A stretch of 64,000 bases of DNA. Source: Dyella choica. GTDB taxonomy: Bacteria; Pseudomonadota; Gammaproteobacteria; Xanthomonadales; Rhodanobacteraceae. This document shows, piece after piece, positions 26,881 through 35,546 of the stretch. The DNA lies in assembly GCF_003977665.1 (NCBI RefSeq), contig NZ_RYYV01000001.1:186001-250000 (forward strand). The letters run 5' to 3'. How positions within the stretch are numbered: the stretch's first letter is position 1; every line of letters starts with the position of its first letter. The translations under genes were made by a program, and so were the position numbers. Under the pieces are notes generated by a model. The model ran no database searches. It was not told where the DNA came from and was given only the letters and a program-made list of their open reading frames with translations.

Positions 26881-27932
26881 AATCGCTTTTTTACATTGCC
26901 GCCGCAGTGATGATCGCTGTGGCGTTGGCCTTGCTGCTGCTTCCGCTGCTGCGGCACGGCCGGCAAACGGGGCGGCCACGCAACCTGTTCGTACTGATGC
27001 TGTGCATCGCCTTGGTTGTACCGGTCGGTGCAGCGTTGCTATATCGGCAGATTGGTACGCCAGCCACGCTCAATGGCGTGGCCACGCAGGCGCAGACCGT
27101 CACCGACGTCAACCAGGCGCTGGACGAGCTACGCGCGCACCTCGCCGCACAGCCCACTGACGCGCAAGGCTGGATGCTCCTGGCGCAGGCCGAGATGGAA
27201 ATGCAGCAACCGGAAGAGGCGCGCAACGCCTTCGAACAGGCACTGAAGCTACGACCCAACGATACCGGCGCCATGGTGGGCTGGGCCCAGGCCGACTCCA
27301 CCGCCCGCCCGGATCACCATATCGACACGCGTGCGCGGGAGTTGCTGGAACAGGCGGTGAAACTTGAGCCGGATAACCAGCGCGGGCTTTGGCTGCTGGG
27401 CATCAGCGATTTCCAGCAAGGCCGCTTTGCCGAAGCCGCGTCCACCTGGCGTACCTTGCAGCCGCAGCTGCAGCCCGGCTCCACCGTCGCTCAAGCGGTG
27501 GCGCAACAGATAGCCCAGGCGGACGCGCGTGCCGGCTCGCCAGCCGCTTCGTCCAGCGCGACGAGCCCGGCCTCTTCCGGGCCCACCCTGCAAGTGAAGG
27601 TAGCCCTGGTGCCGGCACTCAAAGCCAAGCTTGCCGCCGGCGATACCTTGTTCGTCTACGCCCGTGCGGAAAACGGCCCCCCCATGCCCCTGGCCGTGGC
27701 CGTGGCCCGGCTCGACGCCAGCCGGTTGCCCGCCACGGTCACGCTGAGCGATGCGATGAGCATGCTGCCATCGATGAAGCTGTCGTCCGTGCCGCGTGTG
27801 GTGATTGGCGCACGCATCAGCCATAGTGGTAATGCGGCCCCTCGGGCAGGCGACCTGGAAGGCGATGGCGGCACGGTCGAAGTGAATAGCAAGGCACCGG
27901 TGAATGTCGTCATCGACAAAGTGCATGATTGA
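26877..27932 (+). CDS. ccmI: CcmI/CycH, TPR apocytochrome c chaperone
   Basis: The 351-aa protein has two N-terminal membrane helices, a periplasmic TPR region (WMLLAQAEMEMQQPEEARNAF, LKLRPNDTGAMVGWAQ, and further repeats) and a C-terminal domain with TLFVYARAENGPPMPLAV, SVPRVVIGARISHSGNAAPRAG, the CcmI C-terminal fold. It binds the C-terminal helix of apocytochrome c and presents it to the heme lyase. A GTG start at 26877 overlapping the ccmH stop is preferred; a TTG at 26874 is also in frame. Confidence 0.9.
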   Translation: MKSLFYIAAAVMIAVALALLLLPLLRHGRQTGRPRNLFVLMLCIALVVPVGAALLYRQIGTPATLNGVATQAQTVTDVNQALDELRAHLAAQPTDAQGWMLLAQAEMEMQQPEEARNAFEQALKLRPNDTGAMVGWAQADSTARPDHHIDTRARELLEQAVKLEPDNQRGLWLLGISDFQQGRFAEAASTWRTLQPQLQPGSTVAQAVAQQIAQADARAGSPAASSSATSPASSGPTLQVKVALVPALKAKLAAGDTLFVYARAENGPPMPLAVAVARLDASRLPATVTLSDAMSMLPSMKLSSVPRVVIGARISHSGNAAPRAGDLEGDGGTVEVNSKAPVNVVIDKVHD

Positions 27933-27980
27933 GGATCGGGCATGATGCCGCTCCTGCCCGCAAGGGTCCGCTTTCCTCAT

Positions 27981-28005
27981 CGTCATTCCGGCACAGGCCG
28001 GTACG
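27981..28005. repeat. Degenerate REP half-element, family A-like
   Basis: CGTCATTCCGGC-ACA-GCCGG followed by TACG resembles the family A hairpin but with CCGGC/GCCGG stems in place of CCCGC/GCGGG. A near-identical copy occurs at 55483-55509. It lies in the ccmI-metX gap. Confidence 0.6.
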
Positions 28006-28030
28006 CGGCGACTTGGCGAGATCAGCCTCC

Positions 28031-29170
28031 ATGTTCAATCCGGTAGAAACTCAGCTCTCGCAGGAATCCATGAGCGACGCACGCCAATACTTCGACCTGC
28101 CCTCCCCGTTCGCCATGAAGCGCGGCGGCAGCTTGCAGGGCGCTCGCATCGCCTACGAAACGTGGGGCAGCTTGAACGCTGCGCAGGACAATGCCGTGCT
28201 GATCCTCACCGGCCTGTCGCCCAGCGCGCACGCCGCCTCCAACGCGGAAGATCCCTCGCACGGCTGGTGGGAAGGCATGCTCGGTCCCGGCAAAGCCATC
28301 GATACCCGCCGCTGGTTCGTGATCTGCGTCAATTCGCTGGGCAGCGACAAGGGTTCCACCTGCCCCGCCTCCCTCGATCCGGCCACCGGTGAAACGTATC
28401 GCCTGAACTTCCCCGATCTTTCCCTGGAAGACGTTGCCAATGCTGCGCAAGCGCTGGTCAAGAGCCTGGGTATCGAACAATTGGCCTGCCTGATCGGCTG
28501 CTCGATGGGCGGCATGAGCGCGCTGGGCTACATGGTGTTGCATCCCGGCGGCGTGCGCACGCACATCAGCGTGGATACGGCACCGCAAGCGCAGCCGTTC
28601 GCCATCGCCATCCGCTCCTTGCAGCGCGAGGCGATCCGGCTCGATCCGAGCTGGCACGGCGGCCAATACGGCGACCAGAGCTATCCGGACATCGGCATGA
28701 GCATCGCACGCAAGCTCGGCGTGATCACCTACCGTTCCGCGATGGAATGGAACGGCCGCTTCGCGCGCATTCGCCTCGATCCCGAGCAACGCGAGGAGCA
28801 GCCGTTCGGCTTCGAATTCCAAGTGGAGTCGTATTTGGAAAGTCACGCACGGCGCTTTGTGCGCACCTTCGACCCCAACAGCTATTTGTATCTTTCGCGC
28901 GCCAGCGACTGGTTCGATATGGCCGAATACGGCAATGGCAACGTGATGGAAGGCTTGCAGCGTATTCGCGTCGAGCAGGCGCTGGTAATTGGCGTGAGCA
29001 CCGACATCCTTTTCCCGCTGGAACAGCAGGAACAGATCGCCGAAGGGCTGCAGGCGGCCGGCGCCAAGGTGGAATTCGTGGCCCTGGATTCGCCGCAGGG
29101 CCACGACGCCTTTCTGGTGGATATCGAGAACTACAGCCGCGCGATCGGCGGCTTCTTGGCACGTATTTGA
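28031..29170 (+). CDS. metX: MetX-family O-acyltransferase, possibly serine O-succinyltransferase
   Basis: This 379-aa alpha/beta hydrolase has the nucleophile elbow IGCSMGGMSAL (Ser158) and the acid and base residues D325 (GVSTDILFP) and H358 (PQGHDAFL) of the MetX fold. MetX makes O-acetyl- or O-succinyl-homoserine for methionine synthesis. The segment CVNSLGSDKGSTCPASLDP differs from classical homoserine enzymes (CVNVLG-x-GSTGP) and recalls the Xanthomonadales/Lysobacter type described as serine O-succinyltransferase, which feeds cysteine synthesis, so the acceptor could be serine. The start could be 28031 or the in-frame ATG at 28070; family N-termini fit near the latter. Confidence 0.85.
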   Translation: MFNPVETQLSQESMSDARQYFDLPSPFAMKRGGSLQGARIAYETWGSLNAAQDNAVLILTGLSPSAHAASNAEDPSHGWWEGMLGPGKAIDTRRWFVICVNSLGSDKGSTCPASLDPATGETYRLNFPDLSLEDVANAAQALVKSLGIEQLACLIGCSMGGMSALGYMVLHPGGVRTHISVDTAPQAQPFAIAIRSLQREAIRLDPSWHGGQYGDQSYPDIGMSIARKLGVITYRSAMEWNGRFARIRLDPEQREEQPFGFEFQVESYLESHARRFVRTFDPNSYLYLSRASDWFDMAEYGNGNVMEGLQRIRVEQALVIGVSTDILFPLEQQEQIAEGLQAAGAKVEFVALDSPQGHDAFLVDIENYSRAIGGFLARI

Positions 29171-29192
29171 CGATGTCGGGCTTGGGACCGGG

Positions 29193-29510
29193 TTACAGCG
29201 CCAGCGGCCTGAACTCCGCAAACATCCTCGCCGCCTCGGGCAGCTCGCGCAGGGGCACGTAGTCGCAGGCGGCGGCGAAGCGTTCCCACAACTCCACTAC
29301 GCGCGCACTCCTGTGAGCATCCTCGATGGCGCCCTCCTTCCATTCGAACACCTCGACGATGATCCCATCCAGGCCGAACATGGCCTGCGCGGGCCGGTCG
29401 GTGACCAGCCCCAACGTGCGCAGGCACGGCACGTGCTCCCGGACCAGGGCCTCCAGCTCCTCCGCACACCCCTGCTTCGGACGGTACGCTACAATCACCA
29501 TCACACCCAT
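29193..29510 (-). CDS. Small protein, probable dimeric alpha-beta barrel (monooxygenase-like)
   Basis: The 105-aa protein (MGVMVIVAYRPKQGCAEEL ... FGLDGIIVEVFEWKEGAIEDAH) has the alternating strand-helix pattern and the FEW-K-xxA-x-x-AH motif common to ferredoxin-like dimeric barrels such as antibiotic biosynthesis monooxygenase and stress-responsive barrel proteins. No catalytic residues are diagnostic, so function is unknown. The start at 29510 has a GGGGGAG ribosome site 10 nt upstream. It lies between metX (tail to tail) and the cysteine dioxygenase gene (divergent). Confidence 0.7.
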   Translation of the reverse strand: MGVMVIVAYRPKQGCAEELEALVREHVPCLRTLGLVTDRPAQAMFGLDGIIVEVFEWKEGAIEDAHRSARVVELWERFAAACDYVPLRELPEAARMFAEFRPLAL

Positions 29511-29622
29511 GGACGCTCCCCCTCGGATCGGTTCGAGGAAGGCTAGCAGAGAAGCTCCATTCAGGCGCCAGCGGCCTCGCTTTCATGGGTGGAAAGTCCT
29601 CCAAGATCGACCGAGACCAGCG

Positions 29623-30213
29623 ATGCTCACCACGGAATTCCCCGGCTGTCGGAAACTCATTCAGGCGATCGACACGGCCGTCGCCAAGGGCTCCACGCCA
29701 GCCATCACGGACAGCCTGCGCAACAGCCTGTGCAAGTTGATCCAGAGCAAGGAGATCGTCCTGCCGGCCTGCGTGTTCGAAACCGCCGAGAACCGCTACG
29801 CCCGCCGCGAGCTCTATCACAGCGACGAATACGGCTACTGCGTGGTGGCCATGACCTGGGGCCCCGGCCAAGGCACCCCCATCCACGACCACTGCGGCAT
29901 GTGGTGCGTCGAAGGCGTCTGGAGCGGCGCGCTGGAAGTCGTACAGTACGAACGCCTGCCCACGGAAGAACAGCAGGGCGACCTGTACCGCTTCCAGCCG
30001 GTCGGTTCGATCCAGGCCGGCCCCGGCTCCGCCGGCAGCCTGATCCCGCCGCACGAGTACCACACCATCCGCAACCCCAGCGACGACGCCATTGCGGTGA
30101 GCCTGCACATCTATTCCGGCAACATGACCCACTGCGCCGTGTTCCAGCCCAAGGACGGCGATCGCTGCTATGAGCGCCATGATCGCCAGCTGAGTCTCGA
30201 CCCGGTGAACTGA
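29623..30213 (+). CDS. Cysteine dioxygenase
   Basis: The 196-aa cupin has the metal-binding motif PIHDHCGMWCVEG (His88, His90) and a third His in PPHEYH (about residues 144-147), matching PF05995 cysteine dioxygenase. It oxidises cysteine to cysteine sulfinate with Fe(II) and O2, linking to taurine and pyruvate metabolism. The neighbouring metX-type gene (serine or homoserine acylation) makes a sulfur amino-acid context. The ATG at 29623 gives the family-length protein; the frame remains open upstream without homology. The tRNA-Leu gene begins 26 nt after the stop. Confidence 0.88.
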   Translation: MLTTEFPGCRKLIQAIDTAVAKGSTPAITDSLRNSLCKLIQSKEIVLPACVFETAENRYARRELYHSDEYGYCVVAMTWGPGQGTPIHDHCGMWCVEGVWSGALEVVQYERLPTEEQQGDLYRFQPVGSIQAGPGSAGSLIPPHEYHTIRNPSDDAIAVSLHIYSGNMTHCAVFQPKDGDRCYERHDRQLSLDPVN

Positions 30214-30225
30214 AACCGGCATAAT
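30197..30225 (+). promoter_or_regulatory. Probable promoter of tRNA-Leu
   Basis: TCGACC (30197-30202, -35-like, 4 of 6) and CATAAT (30220-30225, -10-like) are separated by 17 nt and place transcription start about 8 nt before the tRNA at 30240. The -35 lies in the last codons of the cysteine dioxygenase gene. It resembles the TTGACC/CATAAT pair found for rpsT here. Confidence 0.5.
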
Positions 30226-30239
30226 AGGCGTTCGCACTT

Positions 30240-30325
30240 GCCGGTGTGGCGGAATGGTAGACGCGGCGGACTCAAAATCCGCTTCTGGCGACAGAGTGTA
30301 GGTTCGAGTCCTATCACCGGTACCA
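30240..30325 (+). tRNA. tRNA-Leu (anticodon CAA)
   Basis: The 86-nt gene folds as a class II tRNA: acceptor GCCGGTG pairs with CACCGGT before A73, with the 3' CCA encoded in the DNA. The anticodon arm is GCGGA-CTCAAAA-TCCGC, giving anticodon CAA (reads UUG). It has a variable arm of the long type and T-loop GTTCGAGTC. The G1-U72 pair is also found in E. coli tRNA-Leu(UAA). A terminator-like hairpin follows immediately. Confidence 0.97.
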
Positions 30326-30332
30326 ATGGATC

Positions 30333-30362
30333 AAAGGCCGCTTACGCGGCCTTTGTCTTTTC
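30333..30362 (+). terminator. Rho-independent terminator after tRNA-Leu
   Basis: AAAGGCCGC-TTAC-GCGGCCTTT (9-bp stem at 30333-30354) is followed by GTCTTTTC. It begins 7 nt after the tRNA CCA end and should terminate the tRNA transcript; it may also serve the convergent LysR gene through its 5' A residues. Confidence 0.85.
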
Positions 30363-30389
30363 TGGCGACCGGTTCAGGCAATCAGGCCG

Positions 30390-31256
30390 CTACGCTGCAG
30401 AAAGACTCTTGAATGCATCAGCCAGCGTACGCATCGCATTGCGCGAGCGACGGTCATTGAGCGCGCTATACAGAACCACTTCCTGAGTGGGCAGCGAAGG
30501 CAGAGACAAGACCTGACCTAGATCGATGGTGCCACTGGGTGCCGTGCGCCGCGCAAGTACGGCGATAGCAAGACCAGCCGCGGCCGCGGCACCGAGGACA
30601 GCGGCGCCCTTGCCGATGAAGACCTCCGTCCAAGCAATGCCGGCTTCATCCAGCGCACGTACGGCCGCGGCGCGGATGCCGCATGACTCGCCCTGGGTCG
30701 ACAACGGCAATGGCTGGCCGGGACGCAGGTCCCAATGGGGAACGCCGATCCAGGCGAAGCTCTCGGTGAAGATGGTTTCGCCTTGATTGCGGCGATTGTC
30801 CGCCTGCACCACCAGCGCCGCATCCAGTGCACCTTCTTCATACGCCTGCATGACTTCGCGCGAACCTGCAACACGCATTTCGATCAGCAGATGGGGATCA
30901 TGCTCGTTCATGCGGCGCAACAGGGCCGGCAATTCGCTGCCGACGATCATCTGGCTGATGCCGATGGTCAAGCGGCGCCGCTCAGCCTCAAACGAGGCAA
31001 CAGCACGTTCATGCGCCCCCATGAGCGAACGCGCTGCGTCGAGAAACACGGCGCCTTCTGCCGACAGGCGCACCTGCCGCGGAGTGCGTTCCAGCAGGCG
31101 CCGGCCTAGCTGCTCTTCCAGCCGCCGCAGTTTCAGGCTGAGCGCCGACTGGGTGGTATCGAGCACTTCCGCAGCGCGCGTAAAGCTCTGCAAATCGGCG
31201 ATAAAGACGAAGGCTTTGACAGCATCGAGATCCAGCGCTTTCACGGGCTTCATCAT
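30390..31256 (-). CDS. LysR-type transcriptional regulator
   Basis: The 288-aa protein has an N-terminal HTH (LDAVKAFVFIADLQSFTRAA, TTQSALSLKLRRLEEQLG, RTPRQVRLSAEG) and a LysR substrate-binding domain. The co-inducer is unknown. It is divergent from a secreted lipocalin-like protein gene 96 nt away, a common LysR-target arrangement, and separated from the tRNA by a terminator. The start is one of two adjacent ATGs (31256 or 31253); an in-frame extension to 31361 would overlap the divergent gene and is not supported. Confidence 0.87.
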   Translation of the reverse strand: MMKPVKALDLDAVKAFVFIADLQSFTRAAEVLDTTQSALSLKLRRLEEQLGRRLLERTPRQVRLSAEGAVFLDAARSLMGAHERAVASFEAERRRLTIGISQMIVGSELPALLRRMNEHDPHLLIEMRVAGSREVMQAYEEGALDAALVVQADNRRNQGETIFTESFAWIGVPHWDLRPGQPLPLSTQGESCGIRAAAVRALDEAGIAWTEVFIGKGAAVLGAAAAAGLAIAVLARRTAPSGTIDLGQVLSLPSLPTQEVVLYSALNDRRSRNAMRTLADAFKSLSAA

Positions 31257-31352
31257 GTCGTTTTGTAATCGCTGAAATATACATCCATGGCGTTTACTCA
31301 TGCATGAGGAGCGAATTAACTTTTTTGCCGTCCCCAGCCCACAGGTTTTTCT

Positions 31353-31877
31353 ATGCGCCACGCTCTTTCATACATACCCTGCGTCTTGCTCGCGGCCTTG
31401 GTGAGCAACCAAGCGGGAATGGCCACGGACTACCGGGTAAAGCCCTCTCTGGAAGGGACGTGGACGCTGAAGGCCGCCTACGATCTGCATAAGGACTGCA
31501 GCAAAAGCTTCGGGTTCGGGCCGGCCCCGGCCGGCACCTTGCTGGTCGATCATGCAGGCAGCTACTCGCTACAGATCTACCGCAGCAATCGACCGACGTC
31601 TGCCACCGACGCGGAAGGCCGCCAAATCGACTTCAAACCCAATGAAATCGCCAGCACGCATTACGGCAGGCTCAGCCTTGATCCTGCGTCGCACACGGTG
31701 ACCTTCCACATCGAGCACGCTTATAACCTGCTGTGGAACGGCACGGTGCAGGTGCGGCCTTACGTGCTCTCAGGCGACGAATTGAGCTACCAGGTTCCGG
31801 CGCAGCCCGGCAGCGATGCCGTGGCAGTGTCAGTATGGCAGCGCGCGAAGCCCGCATCGCCGGCAAGCGATCCTTGA
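31353..31877 (+). CDS. Secreted lipocalin-like protein, function unknown
   Basis: The 174-aa product has a signal peptide (about residues 1-24, ending near QAGMA) and a beta-rich mature part with an early GTWTLKAAYDL motif, ADGR-like NRPTSATDAEG turn and YVLSGDELSYQV, resembling lipocalin-like (Lipocalin_5-type) proteins that bind hydrophobic ligands. It is divergent from a LysR gene that may control it. The ligand is unknown. A family B repeat follows, and no operon partner is visible. Confidence 0.65.
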   Translation: MRHALSYIPCVLLAALVSNQAGMATDYRVKPSLEGTWTLKAAYDLHKDCSKSFGFGPAPAGTLLVDHAGSYSLQIYRSNRPTSATDAEGRQIDFKPNEIASTHYGRLSLDPASHTVTFHIEHAYNLLWNGTVQVRPYVLSGDELSYQVPAQPGSDAVAVSVWQRAKPASPASDP

Positions 31878-31907
31878 TCGAAGGCCTGCCGGCTACGCCC
31901 CTGCCAC

Positions 31908-31975
31908 GTAGACTGGGATGACAATCCCAGCTTTCCACGCGGCAACCCGAAGCCGGGATTGTCATCCCAGCCTAC
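31908..31975. repeat. GTAG-type REP dyad, family B
   Basis: GTAGACTGGGATGACAATCC-CAG (31908-31930) and the inverted GGGATTGTCATCCCAGCC-TAC (31955-31975) form a dyad in the convergent gap between the lipocalin-like gene and pgaD. Confidence 0.9.
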
Positions 31976-31988
31976 CCGGACGCCATGA

Positions 31989-32429
31989 TCATTCGCCGTC
32001 CAGGAACATCTGGCCGTCCGGCGCAAAGCGAATCACCGAGCGCTGCCGCGCGCGCAGCTGCTTTGCCGTTTCCACCGAGGCCGCCAATGCCGGCGCCATT
32101 TCCTCGATATCCAAGCCCCGGTTGCCGCGACGCCTTTGCTTGCCGGCGAAGCGTAGACGGTTGTATTGCGACCACGAGCCCATCGAAAGCGCGCAGACGA
32201 TCGCAATGCTCAGCACGATGCTCAGATTATTGGCCGCTTGCAGCGGATGCATCAGGCCCAGTTGCTTGAACGCGTCTTCCAGGCCAAGCAGCCAGGCGAT
32301 CAGCGTGAGGAACGGCAGCCACAGCGAAATCCACAGAGTCCACGCCACCATGGTGATGACGGTGAACAGGGTGCGTTGCAGCGGCGCCTGGCGGTGCGGT
32401 CGGTTGATGATAAAGTCGGCTTTCATCAT
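31989..32429 (-). CDS. pgaD: PgaD, regulatory subunit of poly-GlcNAc synthase
   Basis: The 146-aa protein has two transmembrane helices (about residues 20-46 and 67-85) and short basic ends, as expected for PgaD, which binds PgaC and, in E. coli, shares a c-di-GMP site with it. Sequence similarity in this family is low, so identification rests on size, topology and its 4-nt overlap with pgaC as the last gene of pgaABCD. The C-terminal RSVIRFAPDGQMFLDGE is typical of PgaD tails. Confidence 0.85.
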   Translation of the reverse strand: MMKADFIINRPHRQAPLQRTLFTVITMVAWTLWISLWLPFLTLIAWLLGLEDAFKQLGLMHPLQAANNLSIVLSIAIVCALSMGSWSQYNRLRFAGKQRRRGNRGLDIEEMAPALAASVETAKQLRARQRSVIRFAPDGQMFLDGE

Positions 32430-33673
32430 ATCCCCCTATCAGGACTGGTCCAGATCGCCAGCGTGCCCCTGCGCTTCAGGATGGCCTTGGGCAAGGCGAC
32501 GATGGACGTGGCTGTGGTGAGCATCCAATAAACCAACGGGTACCAGATCATCCAGTAGTAATTGCGGCCGATGCGGGTTTCGTAGCGGCGGTCGATCAGC
32601 AGGCTGATCAGGAACTGCAGCATGCATATCATGCCGAGCACCACGCCGTTCCATTGCGGAATAAAGGTGGGAACGTGCAACGACGGCGGAAGTTTCACGA
32701 CGAGTCCGATCAGCCACAGCAGCACGATCACCGCCATGTCGAAAGACCACGCCAGGCTCACCACGAATTCCAACGCCACCATCCACATCCGCCGCTCCCG
32801 CCAGCGCAACAGATGCAGGCCGTAGCGCAGCAGCACTTCCGAACCGCCCTGCGCCCAGCGCAGGCGCTGTCGCCATAGACCACGCAGCGTTTCCGGCATC
32901 AGTATCCAGCACAGCGCATTCGGTTCGTAGCGGATTTCCCAATGGCGCATCTGCAGTCGCCAGCTCACGTCGATGTCTTCGGTCACCATGTCGGTATTCC
33001 AGTAGCCGACATCGTGCAGCGCCGTCTTGCGGAAAGCAGAGATCACGCCGGAGACCGTGAAGATGCGCCCGTATACGCGCTGCGCACGCTTGATCAGGCC
33101 GATGATCGACGAGAACTCGCCTACCTGCAGCCGGCCCAGCAAGGTGGAGCGGTTGCGAATGCGTGGATTGCCGGTGACCGCACCTACACGCGGACTGTCG
33201 AGCATATGCATCACCAGCCAATGCGTGGCATACGTATCGAGCATGGCGTCACCGTCGATACACACCAGGTAATCGCCCTTGGCAGCGAGCGCCGCCGCGC
33301 GCAGACCCGTGGCCTTGCCGCGATTGGCGGCCAGATGCAACACACGCAGCTCCGGAATCTCCTTGATCAACTGATCCAGTTGCGCGCCGGTATCGTCGGT
33401 GGAGCCGTCATTGACCGCGATGATCTCGAAACTGGGATACGTCTGCTTCGCCAGCTGAGTGAGGGTTTCGCGCACGTGTTCGCTTTCGTTGTGACAAGGC
33501 ACGATCAGCGATACCAGCGGGTAAGACGACAGCGGTGGCGGCTTCACACGCGACGGCTCGGTGCGCTCCCAACGGAAAAAATAGATCAGGCCGCCGCTCA
33601 TCCAGATCAGCGACATGGCCAGCGGATAGAAGAAGGCGAAATCGAGCAGGGTTTGGAGCGCATGGATATGCAT
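32426..33673 (-). CDS. pgaC: PgaC, poly-beta-1,6-N-acetylglucosamine synthase
   Basis: The 415-aa family 2 glycosyltransferase has membrane helices at both ends and the catalytic motifs: VSLIVPCHNESEHV, the DGDAML (DxD-like) motif, TEDIDVSWRLQ (base) and the QRLRWAQGG (QxxRW) motif. It polymerises UDP-GlcNAc and extrudes PNAG through the inner membrane with PgaD, activated by c-di-GMP in E. coli. It starts 2 nt after the pgaB stop. Confidence 0.95.
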   Translation of the reverse strand: MHIHALQTLLDFAFFYPLAMSLIWMSGGLIYFFRWERTEPSRVKPPPLSSYPLVSLIVPCHNESEHVRETLTQLAKQTYPSFEIIAVNDGSTDDTGAQLDQLIKEIPELRVLHLAANRGKATGLRAAALAAKGDYLVCIDGDAMLDTYATHWLVMHMLDSPRVGAVTGNPRIRNRSTLLGRLQVGEFSSIIGLIKRAQRVYGRIFTVSGVISAFRKTALHDVGYWNTDMVTEDIDVSWRLQMRHWEIRYEPNALCWILMPETLRGLWRQRLRWAQGGSEVLLRYGLHLLRWRERRMWMVALEFVVSLAWSFDMAVIVLLWLIGLVVKLPPSLHVPTFIPQWNGVVLGMICMLQFLISLLIDRRYETRIGRNYYWMIWYPLVYWMLTTATSIVALPKAILKRRGTLAIWTSPDRGI

Positions 33674-33675
33674 GG

Positions 33676-35544
33676 TTATCGCTCCGGATAGGGATAGTCG
33701 GCGATGGAAATCGCCGGGCGGACGGCTTCAAGCTGCGGGTGGTTCTGGATGAAGTCGTCTGGGTAGTAGCCCAGGTGGCGTGCGCCTTCGACTTGCAGTA
33801 GACGGAAGCGTGCGTCGATGTCCTGGTTGGAAACGGCCTGGCCGGTACGCCAATCGTGCGTGGCAAGTTCAAACAGCGTGCCGTCCAGAGCATGCGGGCC
33901 GGCGGCAGCAACACGTGCGACCAGCTCGCGATACCAGCTATCCGTATCGGCCTGCTTGTCCAGCTGCGGCATCGCCATGACAGCAGTGAGGTTGTAGTTG
34001 TTCAGGAAAGCGGGAAGGCTTTGCGCGAACCACGCTTCCGACTTGGGATCGAGGATCGGCCGCGTGTAAATATTCCGCACCGTCTTGACCTCCGGCCGCC
34101 AGCGGCGGACTCGCGCGGTGAGTTCGTGCGTGAAGTCGATCAGCGCGGCGGTGCGCTCGGCCGGCGACCGGTTCGACCAGGGGCCGAGGTTGTCCGTATC
34201 ACGCAGGTAGGCATCATCGGAGAACAGCAGCCCAGCTTCATCGGCATGCATCGCGAGGTCTTCGTAAACATCGCCGATAAGCTGCCGCACGCGCGGATCC
34301 CACGGCGCAAGGCGATAGTGATCGCCACCTGGCTTTGGCTCGCCGCCCAGCGCAGGCAGGTTCGGCTGATCCGCAAGGCGGAAGGCGAGCACCGGCATCC
34401 ACGCATACACGCGTACCTGCGCACGCGTGCGCAATTGCCAGGCAACGCGTGAGAACAGGTCCGCGCGCATCGGCAGATGGCGATTCGGGAAATACACGGC
34501 CTGCGCCACGCCGTCACCTTTCGGATCGGCATAGGCCTGCAGCCAGACCTGGCTGGGGTGCATGCGGCGGATGCGGTCGAGCAGGCGCGAGAGGTTACGT
34601 TCCTGCTGCGCCGGATCCGGATCGTAGACGTAGTCGAGATCCACCTGCACGGCGCGCACGGGGTCGACCCGGGTGGGGTGGCGGATCAGCCAGCCAAGGC
34701 GATTGGCGCTGACGTTGCCGCTGACCAGCAGGCGCGGCAGCGTGTGGTCGTCCGGCGATACCGGTATGACATCGTCCAGACTGAAGGACACGCGCATTCC
34801 TTCGCTGTTTGCCACTTGCGTTGCAATCTGGTTGTAGGCGCCGTAGGGCCACACGATCGCGCGCGGACGGTGGCCGGTGGCGTGATCGATCTCCTCGGCA
34901 CTGTGCTGCAGATCCTTGCGCAGGCGTGCGGTGTAAGCAGCAAGGCTTTCATAGCTTGCCGTGCGCGGGTCGTACTCGAGGCTCACCACTGCCGGCAACT
35001 GGTTGCCTTGCGGATTGGCCATGATGCCTTCGTGCAGATCCCAGGTATGCGAGGCGAATTCCACCAGGCCGGAGCGCTGGATTTCGCGCACCTGGTCCCA
35101 GCTCAAGAAACAATCCCGCGTGCAGGACTCGCCATTGATCGGCATTTTCTGGCCGGGCGGCAGGTCCATCCACGAACCCACCAAAGCTGACACCGCCGGA
35201 TAGTGGTAGGCGCGCAGCAGTGGATAGACGCGCGTGTAGAAGCTTTCCAGGCCATCATCGAAAGTGAGCAGCACGGCATGTGCCGGCAGCGGTGCACCGC
35301 CCTGCCTGGCCTGGATCACCTGATCGAGGCTGACCACGTGATAGCCATTGGCCTGGAGCCAATCGAAATGCGCGACCAGGTGGTCCGTGCTGGTGGCATC
35401 CGGATCGCGATCGCCCTGCAGGCCGACATCGTCGCGCACGTCGTGATAGGTGAGCACGATCAACGACGCGTCCGGCACGAATTCATTGGCGCAGGCCAGC
35501 GACGTCATGACGAAAAGTAGCAGGGCGAGCAGTAGGAAACGCAT
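33676..35544 (-). CDS. pgaB: PgaB, periplasmic PNAG deacetylase/hydrolase
   Basis: The 622-aa protein has a signal peptide (MRFLLLALLLFVMTSLACA) and two domains. The N-terminal polysaccharide deacetylase shows LTYHD near residue 32, TFDDG (94-98, metal Asp) and HTWDLH (H166, H171). The C-terminal GH153-type domain includes VQVDLDYVYDPD and MPVLAF. It partially de-N-acetylates PNAG for export via PgaA and can cut the chain. The start at 35544 follows the signal peptide; the frame runs upstream without homology. The potential Cys20 suggests it may be a lipoprotein as in E. coli. Confidence 0.94.
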   Translation of the reverse strand: MRFLLLALLLFVMTSLACANEFVPDASLIVLTYHDVRDDVGLQGDRDPDATSTDHLVAHFDWLQANGYHVVSLDQVIQARQGGAPLPAHAVLLTFDDGLESFYTRVYPLLRAYHYPAVSALVGSWMDLPPGQKMPINGESCTRDCFLSWDQVREIQRSGLVEFASHTWDLHEGIMANPQGNQLPAVVSLEYDPRTASYESLAAYTARLRKDLQHSAEEIDHATGHRPRAIVWPYGAYNQIATQVANSEGMRVSFSLDDVIPVSPDDHTLPRLLVSGNVSANRLGWLIRHPTRVDPVRAVQVDLDYVYDPDPAQQERNLSRLLDRIRRMHPSQVWLQAYADPKGDGVAQAVYFPNRHLPMRADLFSRVAWQLRTRAQVRVYAWMPVLAFRLADQPNLPALGGEPKPGGDHYRLAPWDPRVRQLIGDVYEDLAMHADEAGLLFSDDAYLRDTDNLGPWSNRSPAERTAALIDFTHELTARVRRWRPEVKTVRNIYTRPILDPKSEAWFAQSLPAFLNNYNLTAVMAMPQLDKQADTDSWYRELVARVAAAGPHALDGTLFELATHDWRTGQAVSNQDIDARFRLLQVEGARHLGYYPDDFIQNHPQLEAVRPAISIADYPYPER

Positions 35545-35546
35545 GG

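Noticed and set aside
27933-28030. A SAM-type riboswitch before metX
   Set aside because: The gap is only about 98 nt, contains a degenerate REP, and lacks the conserved stems of SAM riboswitches.
30240-30325. An integration (attachment) site at the tRNA-Leu gene
   Set aside because: No integrase gene and no repeat of the tRNA 3' end was seen in the window.
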